DNA from: Bacillus aquiflavi
GTDB taxonomy: Bacteria; Bacillota; Bacilli; Bacillales; Cytobacillaceae
Direction: 5' to 3'
DNA length: 64,000 bases
Assembly (NCBI RefSeq): GCF_019915265.1
Contig: NZ_CP082780.1
Location: 2,294,001 to 2,358,000, forward strand
In this document: one piece after another, positions 29,542 through 41,815 of the stretch
Numbering within the stretch: position 1 is the stretch's first letter
How the letters are laid out: each line of letters begins with the position of its first letter
Translations under genes and position numbers: made by a program
The notes under the pieces: generated by a model
Told to the model about the DNA's origin: nothing
Databases searched by the model: none
Seen by the model: the letters and a program-made list of their open reading frames with translations, nothing else

Positions 29542-29576
29542 AAAAAGACCGTAGCTTCATGCTACGGGTCTTTTTT
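29542..29576 (-). terminator. rpsU-yqeY terminator
   Basis: Arms AAAAGACC-GTAGC / GCTAC-GGGTCTTTT with one bulge and a 5-base loop; T-runs on both sides, so it may also act on the plus strand. It begins 12 bases after the yqeY stop. Confidence 0.88.
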
Positions 29577-29587
29577 AAAATAATTAG

Positions 29588-30034
29588 TTAGGAAAGATGT
29601 TTTAGTACAAGTTTTTGAACAGTTGATCCGTCTGCCTTACCTTTTACTTTTGGCATGATTGCAGCCATTACCTTTCCCATTTCAGCTTTTGACGTTGCGC
29701 CGATCTCCTCAATTGTTTCGGTAATAATCGTTAACAGTTCTTCTTCAGAAAGCTGTTTGGGCATATAAAGCTTGACATAAGTCAATTCAGTCTTTATTTT
29801 TTCAACAAGGTCATCCCGACCAGCTTTTTCAAATTCATGGAGGGAGTCTTTGCGTTGCTTTAATTCACGAGAAAGTACTGTTAACTCTTCCTCTTCGGTT
29901 AATTCGCTTCTGCCAAACTTAATAGCCTCATTTTGTAATGAAGCCTTAATCAGTCGAATAACAGAGAGTTTGTCTTTTTCCTTATTCTTCATCGCTTGTT
30001 TTAAATCATGATTTAAACGGTCGAGAAGACTCAT
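29588..30034 (-). CDS. yqeY: GatB/YqeY domain protein
   Basis: A 148-residue YqeY protein, homologous to the C-terminal tRNA-binding domain of the GatB amidotransferase subunit. It contains [14 protein letters not shown] and the conserved end [18 protein letters not shown]. Its own role is uncertain. Of two adjacent ATGs, the second (30034) is better placed after GAGGGTG. It follows rpsU by 14 bases. Confidence 0.93.
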   Translation of the reverse strand: MSLLDRLNHDLKQAMKNKEKDKLSVIRLIKASLQNEAIKFGRSELTEEEELTVLSRELKQRKDSLHEFEKAGRDDLVEKIKTELTYVKLYMPKQLSEEELLTIITETIEEIGATSKAEMGKVMAAIMPKVKGKADGSTVQKLVLKHLS

Positions 30035-30048
30035 CATTACACCCTCTC

Positions 30049-30222
30049 TTAAAACTTACGTTTTCTTGCAGCTTCAGACTTTTTCTTACGTCTTACGCTA
30101 GGTTTTTCGTAGAATTCACGCTTTCTTGCTTCTTGCAAAGTACCAGTTTTAGATACAGAACGTTTGAAGCGACGAAGAGCATCATCAAGTGATTCGTTTT
30201 TACGAACGACTGTTTTAGACAT
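30049..30222 (-). CDS. rpsU: 30S ribosomal protein S21
   Basis: A 57-residue, strongly basic S21 starting M-S-K-T-V-V-R-K and ending in a lysine/arginine-rich tail ([14 protein letters not shown]). The ATG at 30222 follows a long GGAGGGAGGG site. First gene of the rpsU-yqeY operon, with a strong promoter at 30291-30319. Confidence 0.97.
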   Translation of the reverse strand: MSKTVVRKNESLDDALRRFKRSVSKTGTLQEARKREFYEKPSVRRKKKSEAARKRKF

Positions 30223-30290
30223 TCTCTTTCCCTCCCTCCGAACACAACACCCTAACATATCGCCCATGAAATAAATTCATGTACTTTGCA

Positions 30291-30319
30291 ATTATATAAT
30301 AACGACGAAAAGAGGTCAA
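30291..30319 (-). promoter_or_regulatory. sigma-A promoter of rpsU
   Basis: TTGACC (30314-30319) and a perfect TATAAT (30291-30296) with 17-base spacing on the minus strand, about 70 bases upstream of rpsU. A CATGAATTTATTTCATG palindrome lies in the leader. Confidence 0.85.
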
Positions 30320-30527
30320 CTGTAATTAGCCTTCCGAAAGCTCCTGTTTCTAACGTTAACCTCCATTAATCAAGCACATTTTTCGTAAAACATCCACTAT
30401 TGAAACCTCACTTGAGATGGTGATGGAAGATAAAATAGTCAAGCTAGGCATGTCTCTTTTGTTTTACCATACACATAGTATAGAGATCATTCGTGTTTTC
30501 AAATTGCTAAAAGTAGGAGGCTATGGC

Positions 30528-31448
30528 ATGCTTTATTTTTTTATGTTTATTCTTTTCCTCTTTCTTTTTATATTTGGGATGACTGTTCTTAGAACAGGTC
30601 TATTTAATTTATCTGCTCAATCATTACGCTCATGGTTGACAAAACTAACGGATAAAGCGTGGAAAGGATTAATTGTCGGGACAATCATAACAATGGTTCT
30701 CCAAAGCAGTTCAGCAGTAATGGTCATAACAATCGGCCTTATTTCCGCTAAAATGATCTCTTTTCCTCAATCAATCGGGATTATCTTGGGTACAAATATT
30801 GGAACTTCGGTCACAACAGAAATTATTACTTTTAACATTGATCCATTCCTTATCCCTCTATTTGTTTTAGGAGCCGCTTTATTGTTATCGAATCATTCTC
30901 GTATCTGTAGTATTGGATTAAGTTTATTTGGCATTGCAGCCGTTTTTACAGCTATGAGAGGGTTTAAGAAGCTTGCCGATCCTTTAGCTTCATTGCCGTT
31001 TGTTACACAAATCTTTCAGTTAATTGATCATAATCATTTTCTAAGTGTTATTGTTGGATCATTTATAACGGCAATTATCCAATCAAGTACTGCGTTGACA
31101 GGAATCGTTATGGGATTTTTGTCAAGTGCTGCTTTAAATGTTGATACTGGTATTGCTTTAATGCTTGGCTCTAACATAGGAACATGTATGACTGCTTTCA
31201 TTGCTTCTATCGGTGCAGGCAGAGAAGCTAAATTATGTGCATACGCTCATATTTGGTTAAATATTTTAGGGGTAATCTTGTTCTTTCCTTTTATTAATCA
31301 TTTAACAGTTTTTACTTCACTTGCTACAGATCAATTGGATGTTCAGCTTGCCCATAGCAGCGTCATATTTAATCTAATCTCTTCTTTAATTGTTTTACCT
31401 TTTGCTCATCGTTTTGGGAAGTTCATTTTAGCAATTCATAAAAAATAA
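30528..31448 (+). CDS. yqeW: Na/Pi cotransporter family protein YqeW
   Basis: A 306-residue membrane protein with about eight helices and the two inverted repeat motifs of the NptA/PNaS family (TMVLQSSSAVM and AIIQSSTALTG, each followed by GTNIGT or GSNIGT). It probably carries phosphate with sodium. The ATG at 30528 follows TAGGAGG by seven bases; the open frame extends further upstream without a site. Single gene, converging on deoC with only eight bases between. Confidence 0.9.
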   Translation: MLYFFMFILFLFLFIFGMTVLRTGLFNLSAQSLRSWLTKLTDKAWKGLIVGTIITMVLQSSSAVMVITIGLISAKMISFPQSIGIILGTNIGTSVTTEIITFNIDPFLIPLFVLGAALLLSNHSRICSIGLSLFGIAAVFTAMRGFKKLADPLASLPFVTQIFQLIDHNHFLSVIVGSFITAIIQSSTALTGIVMGFLSSAALNVDTGIALMLGSNIGTCMTAFIASIGAGREAKLCAYAHIWLNILGVILFFPFINHLTVFTSLATDQLDVQLAHSSVIFNLISSLIVLPFAHRFGKFILAIHKK

Positions 31449-31456
31449 CGGTCCAT

Positions 31457-32116
31457 TTAAATTGATAATCCTTTGACAATTGCAGCTCCAGAGCTAGCTC
31501 CTATTCTGGTTGCACCGGCTTTAATCATTTGTTGCGCGTCATGAGCACTTCTCACTCCCCCAGATGCTTTAACACCCATATTCGGACCTACTGTTTTACG
31601 CATTAATGCAACATCTTCAATTGTAGCACCACTAGTAGAAAAACCTGTTGAAGTTTTTACAAAATCAGCTCCAGCCTTCGCACTTATATTGCAAGCACGA
31701 ATCTTTTCTTCATTTGTTAATAAACAAGTCTCGATAATGACTTTCGTGAGAGCCTTTCCTTTTGCAGCTTCTACAACTGCCTTAATATCTTTTTCAACCA
31801 ATTCATCATTTCCATCTTTTAGAGCACCTATATTTATAACCATATCTACTTCTTCTGCCCCATTTTCAATCGCATTTTTTGTTTCAAACGCTTTTGTTTT
31901 AGGAGTAGAGGCTCCAAGCGGAAAACCGATTACTGTACAAACCTTGACGTCGGTTCCTTGTAATAACTCTGCTGAGTACTTTACCCAAGAAGGATTTACA
32001 CAAACAGAAGCAAATAAAAATTCTTTTGCTTCTTCACAAAGCTTTTTAATTTGATCTTTCGTCGCATCAGCCTTTAACAGTGTATGATCAATCATTTTTG
32101 CAATACTATTTGTCAT
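31457..32116 (-). CDS. deoC: deoxyribose-phosphate aldolase
   Basis: A 219-residue class I aldolase that splits 2-deoxyribose-5-phosphate in deoxynucleoside catabolism. The Schiff-base lysine lies in FVKTSTGF, and the second lysine in [16 protein letters not shown] is also typical. The ATG at 32116 follows GGAGGAAGA. Confidence 0.96.
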   Translation of the reverse strand: MTNSIAKMIDHTLLKADATKDQIKKLCEEAKEFLFASVCVNPSWVKYSAELLQGTDVKVCTVIGFPLGASTPKTKAFETKNAIENGAEEVDMVINIGALKDGNDELVEKDIKAVVEAAKGKALTKVIIETCLLTNEEKIRACNISAKAGADFVKTSTGFSTSGATIEDVALMRKTVGPNMGVKASGGVRSAHDAQQMIKAGATRIGASSGAAIVKGLSI

Positions 32117-32260
32117 GATCGTATCTTCCTCCATATTTCATTTAGTTGTCCGTACCTTCTTTATGATATCATTGTATCCAAAATAATACGAGTAATTAAA
32201 TATGTCTTTTTTTTAAAATATTTTCCTAAACTTTACTTAATAAATAAATTGGAGTAAAAA

Positions 32261-32285
32261 AAAACCGGCCAATATAGCCGATTTT
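32261..32285 (-). terminator. mtaB terminator
   Basis: On the minus strand AAAATCGGC pairs with GCCGGTTTT (one G-U), followed by a run of T. It lies 150 bases beyond the mtaB stop; the interval contains repeat copy A. Confidence 0.82.
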
Positions 32286-32286
32286 A

Positions 32287-32381
32287 GACTGTTGAGAAAC
32301 GCTCGCATCCTTCGTTGCTTATGAACAACTGTTCTATTCGCTTACGCCTTCACTGACAAATATTTCAGGCAGCCTAAGGGG
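32287..32381. repeat. dispersed 3'-UTR repeat, copy A (mtaB)
   Basis: The longest copy of a degenerate repeat also found at 9207-9287 and 13076-13132. Blocks shared with copy B in order: TTAGA, TGAG, AAAC, TCGCAT, GTTG, TATTCGC, ACTGACAAA, GGGG. Flanked by the near-identical direct repeats CCAATATAGCCGATTT (32269-32284) and CCAATAAGCCGATTT (32418-32432). Confidence 0.6.
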
Positions 32382-32437
32382 AGTTGCTGCATATTTTTTT
32401 CTCTATGCTGAAGTTAGCCAATAAGCCGATTTATTAT

Positions 32438-33787
32438 TTAAATAATTGCCTGTTTTTTAACAGCTTCATCTATTATTCGGACAAATTGTCCTTTATTGTA
32501 TGGGTAGCCTGCTTCTGTAATCTTCACCTTTACTATTTTACCAACCATCTCTTCAGTAGCCGGGAAGACAACTTTTAAATAGTTATCTGTATAACCTTCA
32601 TACAAACCGCTAGCTTGGTCTTCTTTATACTTTTCCTCTGGAATAACTTCTAACACGTCATTTTCAAATTGTGATGCATATTCTTTCGCAAGTTGATCTG
32701 AGAGTGCAATTAACCGATGAACTCGCTCATTTTTTACTTCCTCATCAACTTGATTTTCCACCCTTGCAGCAGGGGTACCCGTACGTTTTGAATACGGAAA
32801 TACGTGAAGCTCTGCAAAGTGATGTTTTTTAACAAAATTGTACGTTTCCATGAATTCCTCTTCTGTCTCACCTGGAAAACCAACAATGATATCAGATGTT
32901 ACTGCTAAACCTGGTAATACTTCTTTAAGCTTATTTAAGCGGTCTGAAAAAAATTCCATCGTATATTTACGTCGCATCCGCTTTAAAACAGAATCTGATC
33001 CTGATTGAAGAGGAATATGCAAATGGCGGACAATGACTGAAGATTGTTTTATTACTTCGATGACTTCGTCAGTAATTTGACTTGCTTCAATAGAAGAAAT
33101 CCGAATCCGCTTTAAACCTTTTACTTGCTCTTCTAAATCTCGCAGTAACATTGCTAGATTGTAATCCTTCATATCTTCTCCATATCCGCCAGTGTGAATT
33201 CCAGTTAATACAATTTCTTTATAGCCTGCATCAACAAGTTGCTGGGCTTGACGAATGACTTCCTTTGGATCACGAGAACGCATTAACCCACGAGCCCATG
33301 GAATAATACAAAATGTACAAAAGTTATTGCATCCTTCTTGAATTTTTAATGAAGCCCTTGTTCTGTCAGTAAATGAAGGCACGTCTAACTCTTCATAAAT
33401 ACGGTTTTTCATAATGTTATGAACCCCGTTAATCGGTTGCCGTTCTAACTTATATTGCTCAATATAGTCAAGCATTTTCTTACGATCCTGTGTTCCAACG
33501 ACAACATCAACACCTGGAATCGCCATGATTTCTGCAGGAGATGTTTGTGCGTAACAACCTGTTACACATATCACTGCATCAGGATTTTTTCTAACTGCTC
33601 GACGAATAATTTGTCGACTTTTTTTATCACCTGTATTTGTAACAGTACAAGTATTTATAACATAAACATCAGCTGTTTCCTCAAATTCTACACGCTCATA
33701 ATCTTGCTGTTTGAAAATTTGCCAAATTGCTTCTGTTTCATAATGGTTTACTTTACATCCAAATGTATGAAAAGCCACTTTAGGCAT
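32438..33787 (-). CDS. mtaB: tRNA t6A37 methylthiotransferase
   Basis: A 449-residue MtaB (YqeV), a radical-SAM enzyme converting t6A37 to ms2t6A37 in tRNA. The N-terminal cluster cysteines are Cys11, Cys47 and Cys78; the radical-SAM motif is CNNFCTFC (153-160). A C-terminal TRAM domain binds tRNA. It follows rsmE by seven bases at the end of the heat-shock operon. Confidence 0.96.
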   Translation of the reverse strand: MPKVAFHTFGCKVNHYETEAIWQIFKQQDYERVEFEETADVYVINTCTVTNTGDKKSRQIIRRAVRKNPDAVICVTGCYAQTSPAEIMAIPGVDVVVGTQDRKKMLDYIEQYKLERQPINGVHNIMKNRIYEELDVPSFTDRTRASLKIQEGCNNFCTFCIIPWARGLMRSRDPKEVIRQAQQLVDAGYKEIVLTGIHTGGYGEDMKDYNLAMLLRDLEEQVKGLKRIRISSIEASQITDEVIEVIKQSSVIVRHLHIPLQSGSDSVLKRMRRKYTMEFFSDRLNKLKEVLPGLAVTSDIIVGFPGETEEEFMETYNFVKKHHFAELHVFPYSKRTGTPAARVENQVDEEVKNERVHRLIALSDQLAKEYASQFENDVLEVIPEEKYKEDQASGLYEGYTDNYLKVVFPATEEMVGKIVKVKITEAGYPYNKGQFVRIIDEAVKKQAII

Positions 33788-33794
33788 GATTTAA

Positions 33795-34541
33795 TCACCT
33801 CAATAATTCTAAATGATAAGAAGCGGCTGCTAAAGCATAAAGTGGAGCCGTTTCTGTCCGTAAAATCCGCGGGCCTAATCCGCATGAATAAAACCCGTTT
33901 TCTATTAAAAGCTGAACTTCATTAGGTGTTAATCCACCTTCAGGACCAAACACAATAAGAAGAGATTCGCCTTTCTTTATCTCTTCTAGAACTTGTACAA
34001 AAGTAGAAGTTTCGCCATGCTTTGCAGCTTCTTCATAGGCAATTAATTTACGATCGTACTTTTGGCTATTGTTCAATAAAGTTTCTAAGGAAATTGGAGT
34101 ATGGACAAGTGGCAACCTGTTGCGTTGTGATTGTTCAGCAGCTTCTTTCGCGATCTTTTTCCAGCGCTCCAATTTTTTTAATGATTTTTTTTCATCCCAT
34201 TTTACGATAGAGCGAGTTGCAATGAAAGGGATAAACTCATATGCTCCTAATTCTGTCCCCTTTTGAATAATCCATTCAAGCTTATCCCCTTTAGGCAGTC
34301 CGCTCGCAATGGTCATTTGAATTGGAAGTTCCTTAGAACTACTTTCCCATTGTACAACGTCAGCCGCAACATAATCATCGGCAATTTTTGTAATTGAACA
34401 AATAGCACTTCTTCCATCATTCGTTACACAAATAATATGGTCGCCTATTTTCATTCTCATCACTTTGGAAATATGGTGAAAATCATCCCCGGAAATATAA
34501 AATGAATTTTCCTTTATTTCTGTATTAAAATACCGCTGCAA
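33795..34541 (-). CDS. rsmE: 16S rRNA (uracil(1498)-N3)-methyltransferase
   Basis: A 248-residue SPOUT methyltransferase acting on U1498. An N-terminal PUA-like domain is followed by the trefoil-knot core with SGLPKGDKLEWIIQKGTELGA, FGPEGGLT and LGPRILRTETAP. The TTG start at 34541 gives the family N-terminus M-Q-R-Y-F and follows AGGTGG closely. It overlaps the prmA 3' side only if a longer, unlikely start is used. Confidence 0.95.
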   Translation of the reverse strand: MQRYFNTEIKENSFYISGDDFHHISKVMRMKIGDHIICVTNDGRSAICSITKIADDYVAADVVQWESSSKELPIQMTIASGLPKGDKLEWIIQKGTELGAYEFIPFIATRSIVKWDEKKSLKKLERWKKIAKEAAEQSQRNRLPLVHTPISLETLLNNSQKYDRKLIAYEEAAKHGETSTFVQVLEEIKKGESLLIVFGPEGGLTPNEVQLLIENGFYSCGLGPRILRTETAPLYALAAASYHLELLR

Positions 34542-34564
34542 TTTTCCACCTGCTTTACCTGTAT

Positions 34565-35503
34565 TCAAATTTTCCTTGTAATTAAAGCAACCCAATCCTC
34601 CATTACAATAACCTCTTCTATTTCGAACCCGTGTGAAACAAGCACAGCTTTTACTTCCTCTTTTTTTGGCTGAATAATACCTGATGCAATAAAGTATCCA
34701 TTCTTTTTAATCACACGGGAAGCATCTTTTATTAGTTTAACAATTATCTCTGCCAAAATATTAGCAACGATCATATCAGCTTCTTCTATTACACCATCAA
34801 GCAAGTTATTTTGGGCTACAGACACAATATGATGAACATGATTAAGCTCAATATTTTGCTTTGCTGCTGTAACGGCAATTTCATCCAAGTCAAAAGCAGT
34901 TATTTTTTTAGCCCCTAACATTGCAGCAGCGATACTTAATACACCTGATCCTGTCCCGACATCAATAATAGTATCTCCTTTATGGACAGTACGTTCTAAT
35001 GCTTGAATACACATAACTGTTGTTGGATGAGTTCCCGTTCCAAAAGCCATTCCTGGATCAAGTTCAATTATTAATTCATCAGTGTTAATAGGCGTATACT
35101 CTTCCCACGTAGGAACGATTGTGAATCTTTTTGATATTTTGACAGGGTGATAATATTTTTTCCAGGCAGTAGCCCAATCTTCCTCATTCACTTCATTGAT
35201 CGTTACTTTGTTTTTTCCAATATCAATGTTGTATAAAATAAGATTATGTATTGCTTCTTTTATCTCATCAATCGTTTCACTTAAAAAACTATTTACAGGT
35301 AAATATGCTTTAATGATAACCCCTTCATGAGGATAGTCAGAAGGATTGAGTTGGTAGATTTCACCGAATTGGTCTTCCCGTACTTTCGTTAATTCAGACG
35401 GATCTTCGATTACAACCCCGCTTGCACCACTTTCATGTAAAATATTTGAAATTGGTTCAATCGCTTCGTTTGTTGTATGAATGCTTATTTCGGTCCATTT
35501 CAT
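34565..35503 (-). CDS. prmA: ribosomal protein L11 methyltransferase
   Basis: A 312-residue PrmA that trimethylates ribosomal protein L11. Conserved features: [29 protein letters not shown], the SAM motif [13 protein letters not shown] and VANILAE. It follows dnaJ by 19 bases. Confidence 0.96.
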   Translation of the reverse strand: MKWTEISIHTTNEAIEPISNILHESGASGVVIEDPSELTKVREDQFGEIYQLNPSDYPHEGVIIKAYLPVNSFLSETIDEIKEAIHNLILYNIDIGKNKVTINEVNEEDWATAWKKYYHPVKISKRFTIVPTWEEYTPINTDELIIELDPGMAFGTGTHPTTVMCIQALERTVHKGDTIIDVGTGSGVLSIAAAMLGAKKITAFDLDEIAVTAAKQNIELNHVHHIVSVAQNNLLDGVIEEADMIVANILAEIIVKLIKDASRVIKKNGYFIASGIIQPKKEEVKAVLVSHGFEIEEVIVMEDWVALITRKI

Positions 35504-35522
35504 CCTTCTACCAACTCCATTC

Positions 35523-36638
35523 CTAATCTCCCTTAAAGGCTCGTTTTACTTTCGAAAAAAAGCTCTCTTCTTGTTCACCGTGCGGTACTTGGCCACTAAT
35601 ATCGGCAAATTCACGAAGAAGCTGCTTTTGTTTTTCTGTTAGTTTTGTCGGAGTAATGATACGAACGACAACATGCTGGTCTCCTACTCCATATCCTCTT
35701 AAATTTTGAATACCTTTTCCACGCAGGCGAAACCTTGTGCCAGTTTGCGTACCAGCAGGTATTTTCAATTTAACTTTTCCGTGAAGTGTAGGTATTTCAA
35801 TTTCATCACCTAACGTTGCCTGCACAAATGTAATCGGCATTTCACAATAAACGTCCTCACCATCACGTTCAAAGAAATCGTGTGGACGAACATGAAAGAC
35901 GACATATAAATCACCAGGAGGCCCTCCATTTTTACCTGGTTCTCCTTGGCCAGAAACTCGAAGTTGTTGTCCATCATCAATCCCAGCAGGTATTTTAACA
36001 TGTATTTTACGACGTTTCTTTACCTTACCGGTTCCTGAACATTTTGAACACTTTTCTTTAATTTGTTTACCTGTTCCATTACAGTAATGACAAACACGTC
36101 TATTCACGATCCGTCCAAACGGAGTATTTTGTTGTTCACTTATTTGTCCTGATCCTCCACAATGTGAACATGTAACTGGTTTCGTTCCAGGTTTTGCTCC
36201 GCTGCCATGACACGTTTCACAAGGTTCTTCACGAGGAATTTCGATATCTGTTTCTTTACCAAATGCAGCTTCTTCAAAAGATAACGTCATTGTGTATTGG
36301 AGATCTGCACCTTGACGCGGCGCATTTGGATCTCGTCTTTGGCCACCGCCAAAAAACGAATTGAAAATATCTTCAAAGCCGCCAAAGCCGCTAAAATCTC
36401 CTCCACCAAAGCTTTGATTTGGATCAGTATGACCAAATTGATCGTAATGAGCTCTTTTTTGATCATCACTTAATACTTCATAAGCTTCTTTAACTTCTTT
36501 AAACTTATCAGCTGCATCTTCAGCCTTATTTATATCTGGATGATATTTTTTAGATAATTTGCGATATGCTTTCTTTATTTCATCTTTTGAGGCAGATCTA
36601 CTAACATTAAGCACTTCATAGTAATCCCGTTTGCTCAT
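35523..36638 (-). CDS. dnaJ: chaperone protein DnaJ
   Basis: A 371-residue type I J-protein that stimulates DnaK. The J domain carries HPD (33-35); a Gly/Phe-rich linker follows. Four CxxCxGxG zinc motifs span ~140-205, and then comes the substrate-binding region. The ATG at 36638 follows GGGAG. A terminator separates it from dnaK, so its level may be lower by partial readthrough. Confidence 0.97.
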   Translation of the reverse strand: MSKRDYYEVLNVSRSASKDEIKKAYRKLSKKYHPDINKAEDAADKFKEVKEAYEVLSDDQKRAHYDQFGHTDPNQSFGGGDFSGFGGFEDIFNSFFGGGQRRDPNAPRQGADLQYTMTLSFEEAAFGKETDIEIPREEPCETCHGSGAKPGTKPVTCSHCGGSGQISEQQNTPFGRIVNRRVCHYCNGTGKQIKEKCSKCSGTGKVKKRRKIHVKIPAGIDDGQQLRVSGQGEPGKNGGPPGDLYVVFHVRPHDFFERDGEDVYCEMPITFVQATLGDEIEIPTLHGKVKLKIPAGTQTGTRFRLRGKGIQNLRGYGVGDQHVVVRIITPTKLTEKQKQLLREFADISGQVPHGEQEESFFSKVKRAFKGD

Positions 36639-36762
36639 GATTACCACTCCCAAATAATTTCACATGAAAATAATTTTAACATTTTAAAACAGAAATGCGC
36701 AAGTGACTTGATAGCCGTAATAGCGCTAAACCTTTAATTGAGAACATGTACTCCGAAAGAAA

Positions 36763-36794
36763 AGGTCAAAGCCAAGAAGACCTGACTTTGACCT
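36763..36794 (-). terminator. terminator between dnaK and dnaJ
   Basis: A perfect 9-bp inverted repeat (AGGTCAAAG / CTTTGACCT, 14-base loop) followed on the minus strand by TTTTCTTT. It would reduce transcription of dnaJ and the genes beyond. Confidence 0.75.
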
Positions 36795-36817
36795 GTTATC
36801 TTCGAACTGCAATTCAA

Positions 36818-38662
<1,845 letters not shown>

Positions 38663-38688
38663 TTAAACCTCCCATTTTTTTTATGTAT

Positions 38689-39324
38689 TTACTCATTCAC
38701 TTTTACCATTGAAGGGCGAAGTACTCTATCCTTCAATACATAACCTTTTTGAAGCTCTTCTACTACTATGTTTGAAGCATAATTTTCCTCATTCACTTGC
38801 ATTACTGCTTGGTGGAAATGAGGGTCAAAATCTTTACCGACCGCTTCAATCGGTAAAGCTCCTTCTTTCTTTAATGCCTCTAATAAGCCTTTGTAGACCA
38901 TTTCCACTCCTTTAAGAATGGAATTAACTTCTTTGTTATCTGTTTTTGTTTGTAAAGCTCTTTCGAAATTGTCGATAACTGGTAAAATGTCTGAAATTAA
39001 GCTTTGCGCTCTATATTTTTCGCTCGCCTCAAGATCAAGCTTTACTCGGCGGCGGTAATTTTCTAAATCTGCTTGAAGACGAAGGTAACGGTTCTCTGAT
39101 TCTTCCAGCTTTTGTTCCAGTTCATTTATTTTATTATTAGCAAGGTTAAGCTGCTCTTCTAACGACTGCTGTTGTTCCTCTTCTTTTTCATCAGAAGCTT
39201 GATCTGCTGCAGAGTTTTCCTCTTCTAACACTGTTTCTACCGTTTCCTTCGTTACGGATGTTTTTGTTTCATCTTCAAGCTTCTCTTCGTCTTTATTAAC
39301 GGGTTTTTGTTCTTTTTCCATCAT
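38689..39324 (-). CDS. grpE: nucleotide exchange factor GrpE
   Basis: A 211-residue GrpE that releases ADP from DnaK. A long acidic, disordered N-terminus (~1-60) precedes the coiled-coil helix ([15 protein letters not shown]) and the beta-domain ([12 protein letters not shown]). Two adjacent ATGs follow AGGAGGTG; either may start. Confidence 0.96.
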   Translation of the reverse strand: MMEKEQKPVNKDEEKLEDETKTSVTKETVETVLEEENSAADQASDEKEEEQQQSLEEQLNLANNKINELEQKLEESENRYLRLQADLENYRRRVKLDLEASEKYRAQSLISDILPVIDNFERALQTKTDNKEVNSILKGVEMVYKGLLEALKKEGALPIEAVGKDFDPHFHQAVMQVNEENYASNIVVEELQKGYVLKDRVLRPSMVKVNE

Positions 39325-39408
39325 TTTCACCTCCTCCAAATAATTTTAACTAAAAATAGGCATAGGGAAGGATGGAAACTTTTTTCCACCCATAACTGAT
39401 ATTTTCCA

Positions 39409-40443
39409 TCACTCATTATTTTGATACAGCCTCGTTAAGACTGTTGATAAATTATCTGATAATAGTTCCAGAATACTAATTACTCGGGAATATTTCATTC
39501 TTGTCGGTCCTAAAATTGCGATTGTACCAAGACTTTCTGCTCCGACTGAATAAGTTGCGGTAATAAGACTACAGTTTTCCATCGCAATATTTTCATTTTC
39601 TCGGCCGATTTTCACATGAATACCTGTAGGATTTTTAGTAAGTAAATCAGTTATTCCATCTTCTTGCTCAATCATATTTAAGAGAACACTGATTTTATCA
39701 ATATCATGAAACTCAGGTTGTCGCAACATGTTTGTTTTTCCGCCAAAAAACACTTTATCGCTAACAGGCATTTTTAAAGATTTCACCATTGATTGAAGGA
39801 TAAATTCATAATTATTTATATGCTGTCTTAATAATGCTGCTACTTCTAAATAAATTTTATCCGTTAAATCAGCCAAAGGAACCCCTATTAACCGGTCATT
39901 GATAATGTTGACCATTTTTTCAATTTCACTTGCTTTCATTGAAGGCGGGATTAAAAACATTCGATGTTCAACATGACCAGTATCTGTCACAATAAGTGCG
40001 ATTGCTGTCTCCTTATTTAATGGGACGATTTGGAGTTTTTTAAGCCTGTTTTCTTTCACATCTGGTCCTAAAACAATCGCAGTGTAGTTCGTTAAATTAG
40101 ATAATATTTTTGCAGAATTTTGAACAATCTTTTCAAATTCAAAAATTTTCTCAGCAAAAATTGACTGTATTTTAAAAATATCTGCTTTAGTAAGCTTTGC
40201 TGGTGAAAGAAGATGATCGACATAATAACGATACCCTTTTTGCGAAGGGATTCTCCCCGAAGATGTGTGTGTTTTTTCAATAAAACCACGTTCTTCAAGA
40301 TCAGCCATTTCATTGCGGATTGTCGCTGAACTAAGATTTATGTCTCTCTTTTTCGACAAAACTCGAGAACCAACTGGCTGTGCAGATCGAATAAAATCAT
40401 CAATAATCACTTGGAGAATCAACAATTGACGATCTGTTAACAA
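39409..40443 (-). CDS. hrcA: heat-inducible repressor HrcA
   Basis: A 344-residue repressor binding CIRCE. A winged helix ([18 protein letters not shown], ~35-55) is followed by the GAF-like dimer and inserted domains. It starts at TTG after GAGGTGATG. First gene of hrcA-grpE-dnaK and its own regulator: GroEL keeps HrcA active, and heat stress releases it. Confidence 0.96.
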   Translation of the reverse strand: MLTDRQLLILQVIIDDFIRSAQPVGSRVLSKKRDINLSSATIRNEMADLEERGFIEKTHTSSGRIPSQKGYRYYVDHLLSPAKLTKADIFKIQSIFAEKIFEFEKIVQNSAKILSNLTNYTAIVLGPDVKENRLKKLQIVPLNKETAIALIVTDTGHVEHRMFLIPPSMKASEIEKMVNIINDRLIGVPLADLTDKIYLEVAALLRQHINNYEFILQSMVKSLKMPVSDKVFFGGKTNMLRQPEFHDIDKISVLLNMIEQEDGITDLLTKNPTGIHVKIGRENENIAMENCSLITATYSVGAESLGTIAILGPTRMKYSRVISILELLSDNLSTVLTRLYQNNE

Positions 40444-40458
40444 CTGTCATCACCTCTG

Positions 40459-40485
40459 TTAGCACTCTTTGTGCGTGAGTGCTAA
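40459..40485. promoter_or_regulatory. CIRCE operator
   Basis: A perfect CIRCE: TTAGCACTC, nine bases, GAGTGCTAA. It lies between the hrcA promoter and start codon and is the HrcA binding site. Confidence 0.98.
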
Positions 40486-40495
40486 TTCTACTATT

Positions 40496-40525
40496 AAATT
40501 AACAAAAAGGAGGGGAGGATGTCAA
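40496..40525 (-). promoter_or_regulatory. sigma-A promoter of hrcA operon
   Basis: A perfect TTGACA (40520-40525) with TTAATT or TAATTT 17-18 bases downstream on the minus strand, immediately before CIRCE. Confidence 0.75.
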
Positions 40526-40529
40526 TAAT

Positions 40530-41672
40530 TTAGATTACTCCGATAAAAGATTGAAATACTTCATTACCTAAAAATCTGCCTTTTTTCGTCAGCCGAATCC
40601 AATCTTCCTTTATTGTTAATAATCCTTTTTCTTGATTCGTTTGGATCTCACCGAAAAATAGTTGAAGTGGATTTAAACCATACTTTTTCGTAAATTGTCG
40701 AATTGAAACACCTTCTGTTTTTCTTAAACCAAGAAACATTTCTTCTTCCATTTTTTCCCTTTTTGATACGTGATTTTCTTCAAAAACAGGAAGCACATTT
40801 TTCTGAATGGAACCAAAATATTTTGTTAATGGACCAACGTTTGAGCGTCGATAACCATTTAAATAACTATGTGCTCCAGCTCCAAATCCGTAATATTCTT
40901 CATTGTTCCAATAAGTTAAATTATGTTTACTTTCATAACTAGGAAGTGAGAAATTACTAATTTCGTATTGTTTAAATCCATGTTTATCCATTTTCTCTAT
41001 TAATAATTCATACATCATCGCATCAGTTTCCTCTTCTGGTAGAGGAAGTGCCCCTTTTCTCATTAAATTGTAAAAAACCGTTTTTGGCTCGACAATGAGA
41101 GAATAGCCTGAATAATGCTGGACGTTAAGCGATAAAGCAGTTTCCAATGTTTCATTAAAATCATTTATCGTTTGCCCTGGTAAACGATAAATTAAATCTA
41201 TACTTATATTTTTAAAGCCTACTTTTGTTGCCAAATCAATTGACTTAAATACATCTTTTGCTCGGTGCACTCTCCCAATCTTCTCAAGAAGCAGGTCATT
41301 AAACGTTTGCACACCTAAGCTAATTCGATTTACGCCAATTTCTTTTAAAATTTCCAGCTTGTCAATTGACAGATCTCCTGGGTTCGCTTCAAAAGTAAAT
41401 TCAGTCTGATAATTGTATCGTAATTGTCTTTGTATAATGTGACATAGTTTTTCTAGTTGATGTTCATTTAAAGCAGTCGGAGTACCTCCACCGACAAATA
41501 TAGATTTAAGTATAGATGACTTCGAAGATGAAGCGATTGTTAATTGAATTTCTTTTTCTAAATTATTCAAATATTCCTCAACTGGCTGGTTATGAATAAA
41601 TACTTTATTAAAATCACAGTAATAGCAAATGTGTTCACAAAAGGGAATGTGAATATATGCAGCGTTTACCAT
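40530..41672 (-). CDS. hemW: radical SAM heme chaperone HemW
   Basis: A 380-residue HemW (formerly HemN-like). The motif C-E-H-I-C-Y-Y-C (12-19) binds the cluster, and GGGTPTALN and GVQTFND follow. It lacks features of true coproporphyrinogen dehydrogenase and is thought to insert haem into proteins. Its end reaches the hrcA promoter. Confidence 0.94.
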   Translation of the reverse strand: MVNAAYIHIPFCEHICYYCDFNKVFIHNQPVEEYLNNLEKEIQLTIASSSKSSILKSIFVGGGTPTALNEHQLEKLCHIIQRQLRYNYQTEFTFEANPGDLSIDKLEILKEIGVNRISLGVQTFNDLLLEKIGRVHRAKDVFKSIDLATKVGFKNISIDLIYRLPGQTINDFNETLETALSLNVQHYSGYSLIVEPKTVFYNLMRKGALPLPEEETDAMMYELLIEKMDKHGFKQYEISNFSLPSYESKHNLTYWNNEEYYGFGAGAHSYLNGYRRSNVGPLTKYFGSIQKNVLPVFEENHVSKREKMEEEMFLGLRKTEGVSIRQFTKKYGLNPLQLFFGEIQTNQEKGLLTIKEDWIRLTKKGRFLGNEVFQSFIGVI

Positions 41673-41815
41673 TTTGTCTCACTACCTTAAATTAATATAA
41701 ACAGTAACTTTGATCTATAGTTGGATGAATAAAGAAAAAAGGCTAGTACCGCCTATTAAGCGTTCTAACCTCAATAACGATATATAAGTTTTTATTATTA
41801 TTACCTAGATTCAGG

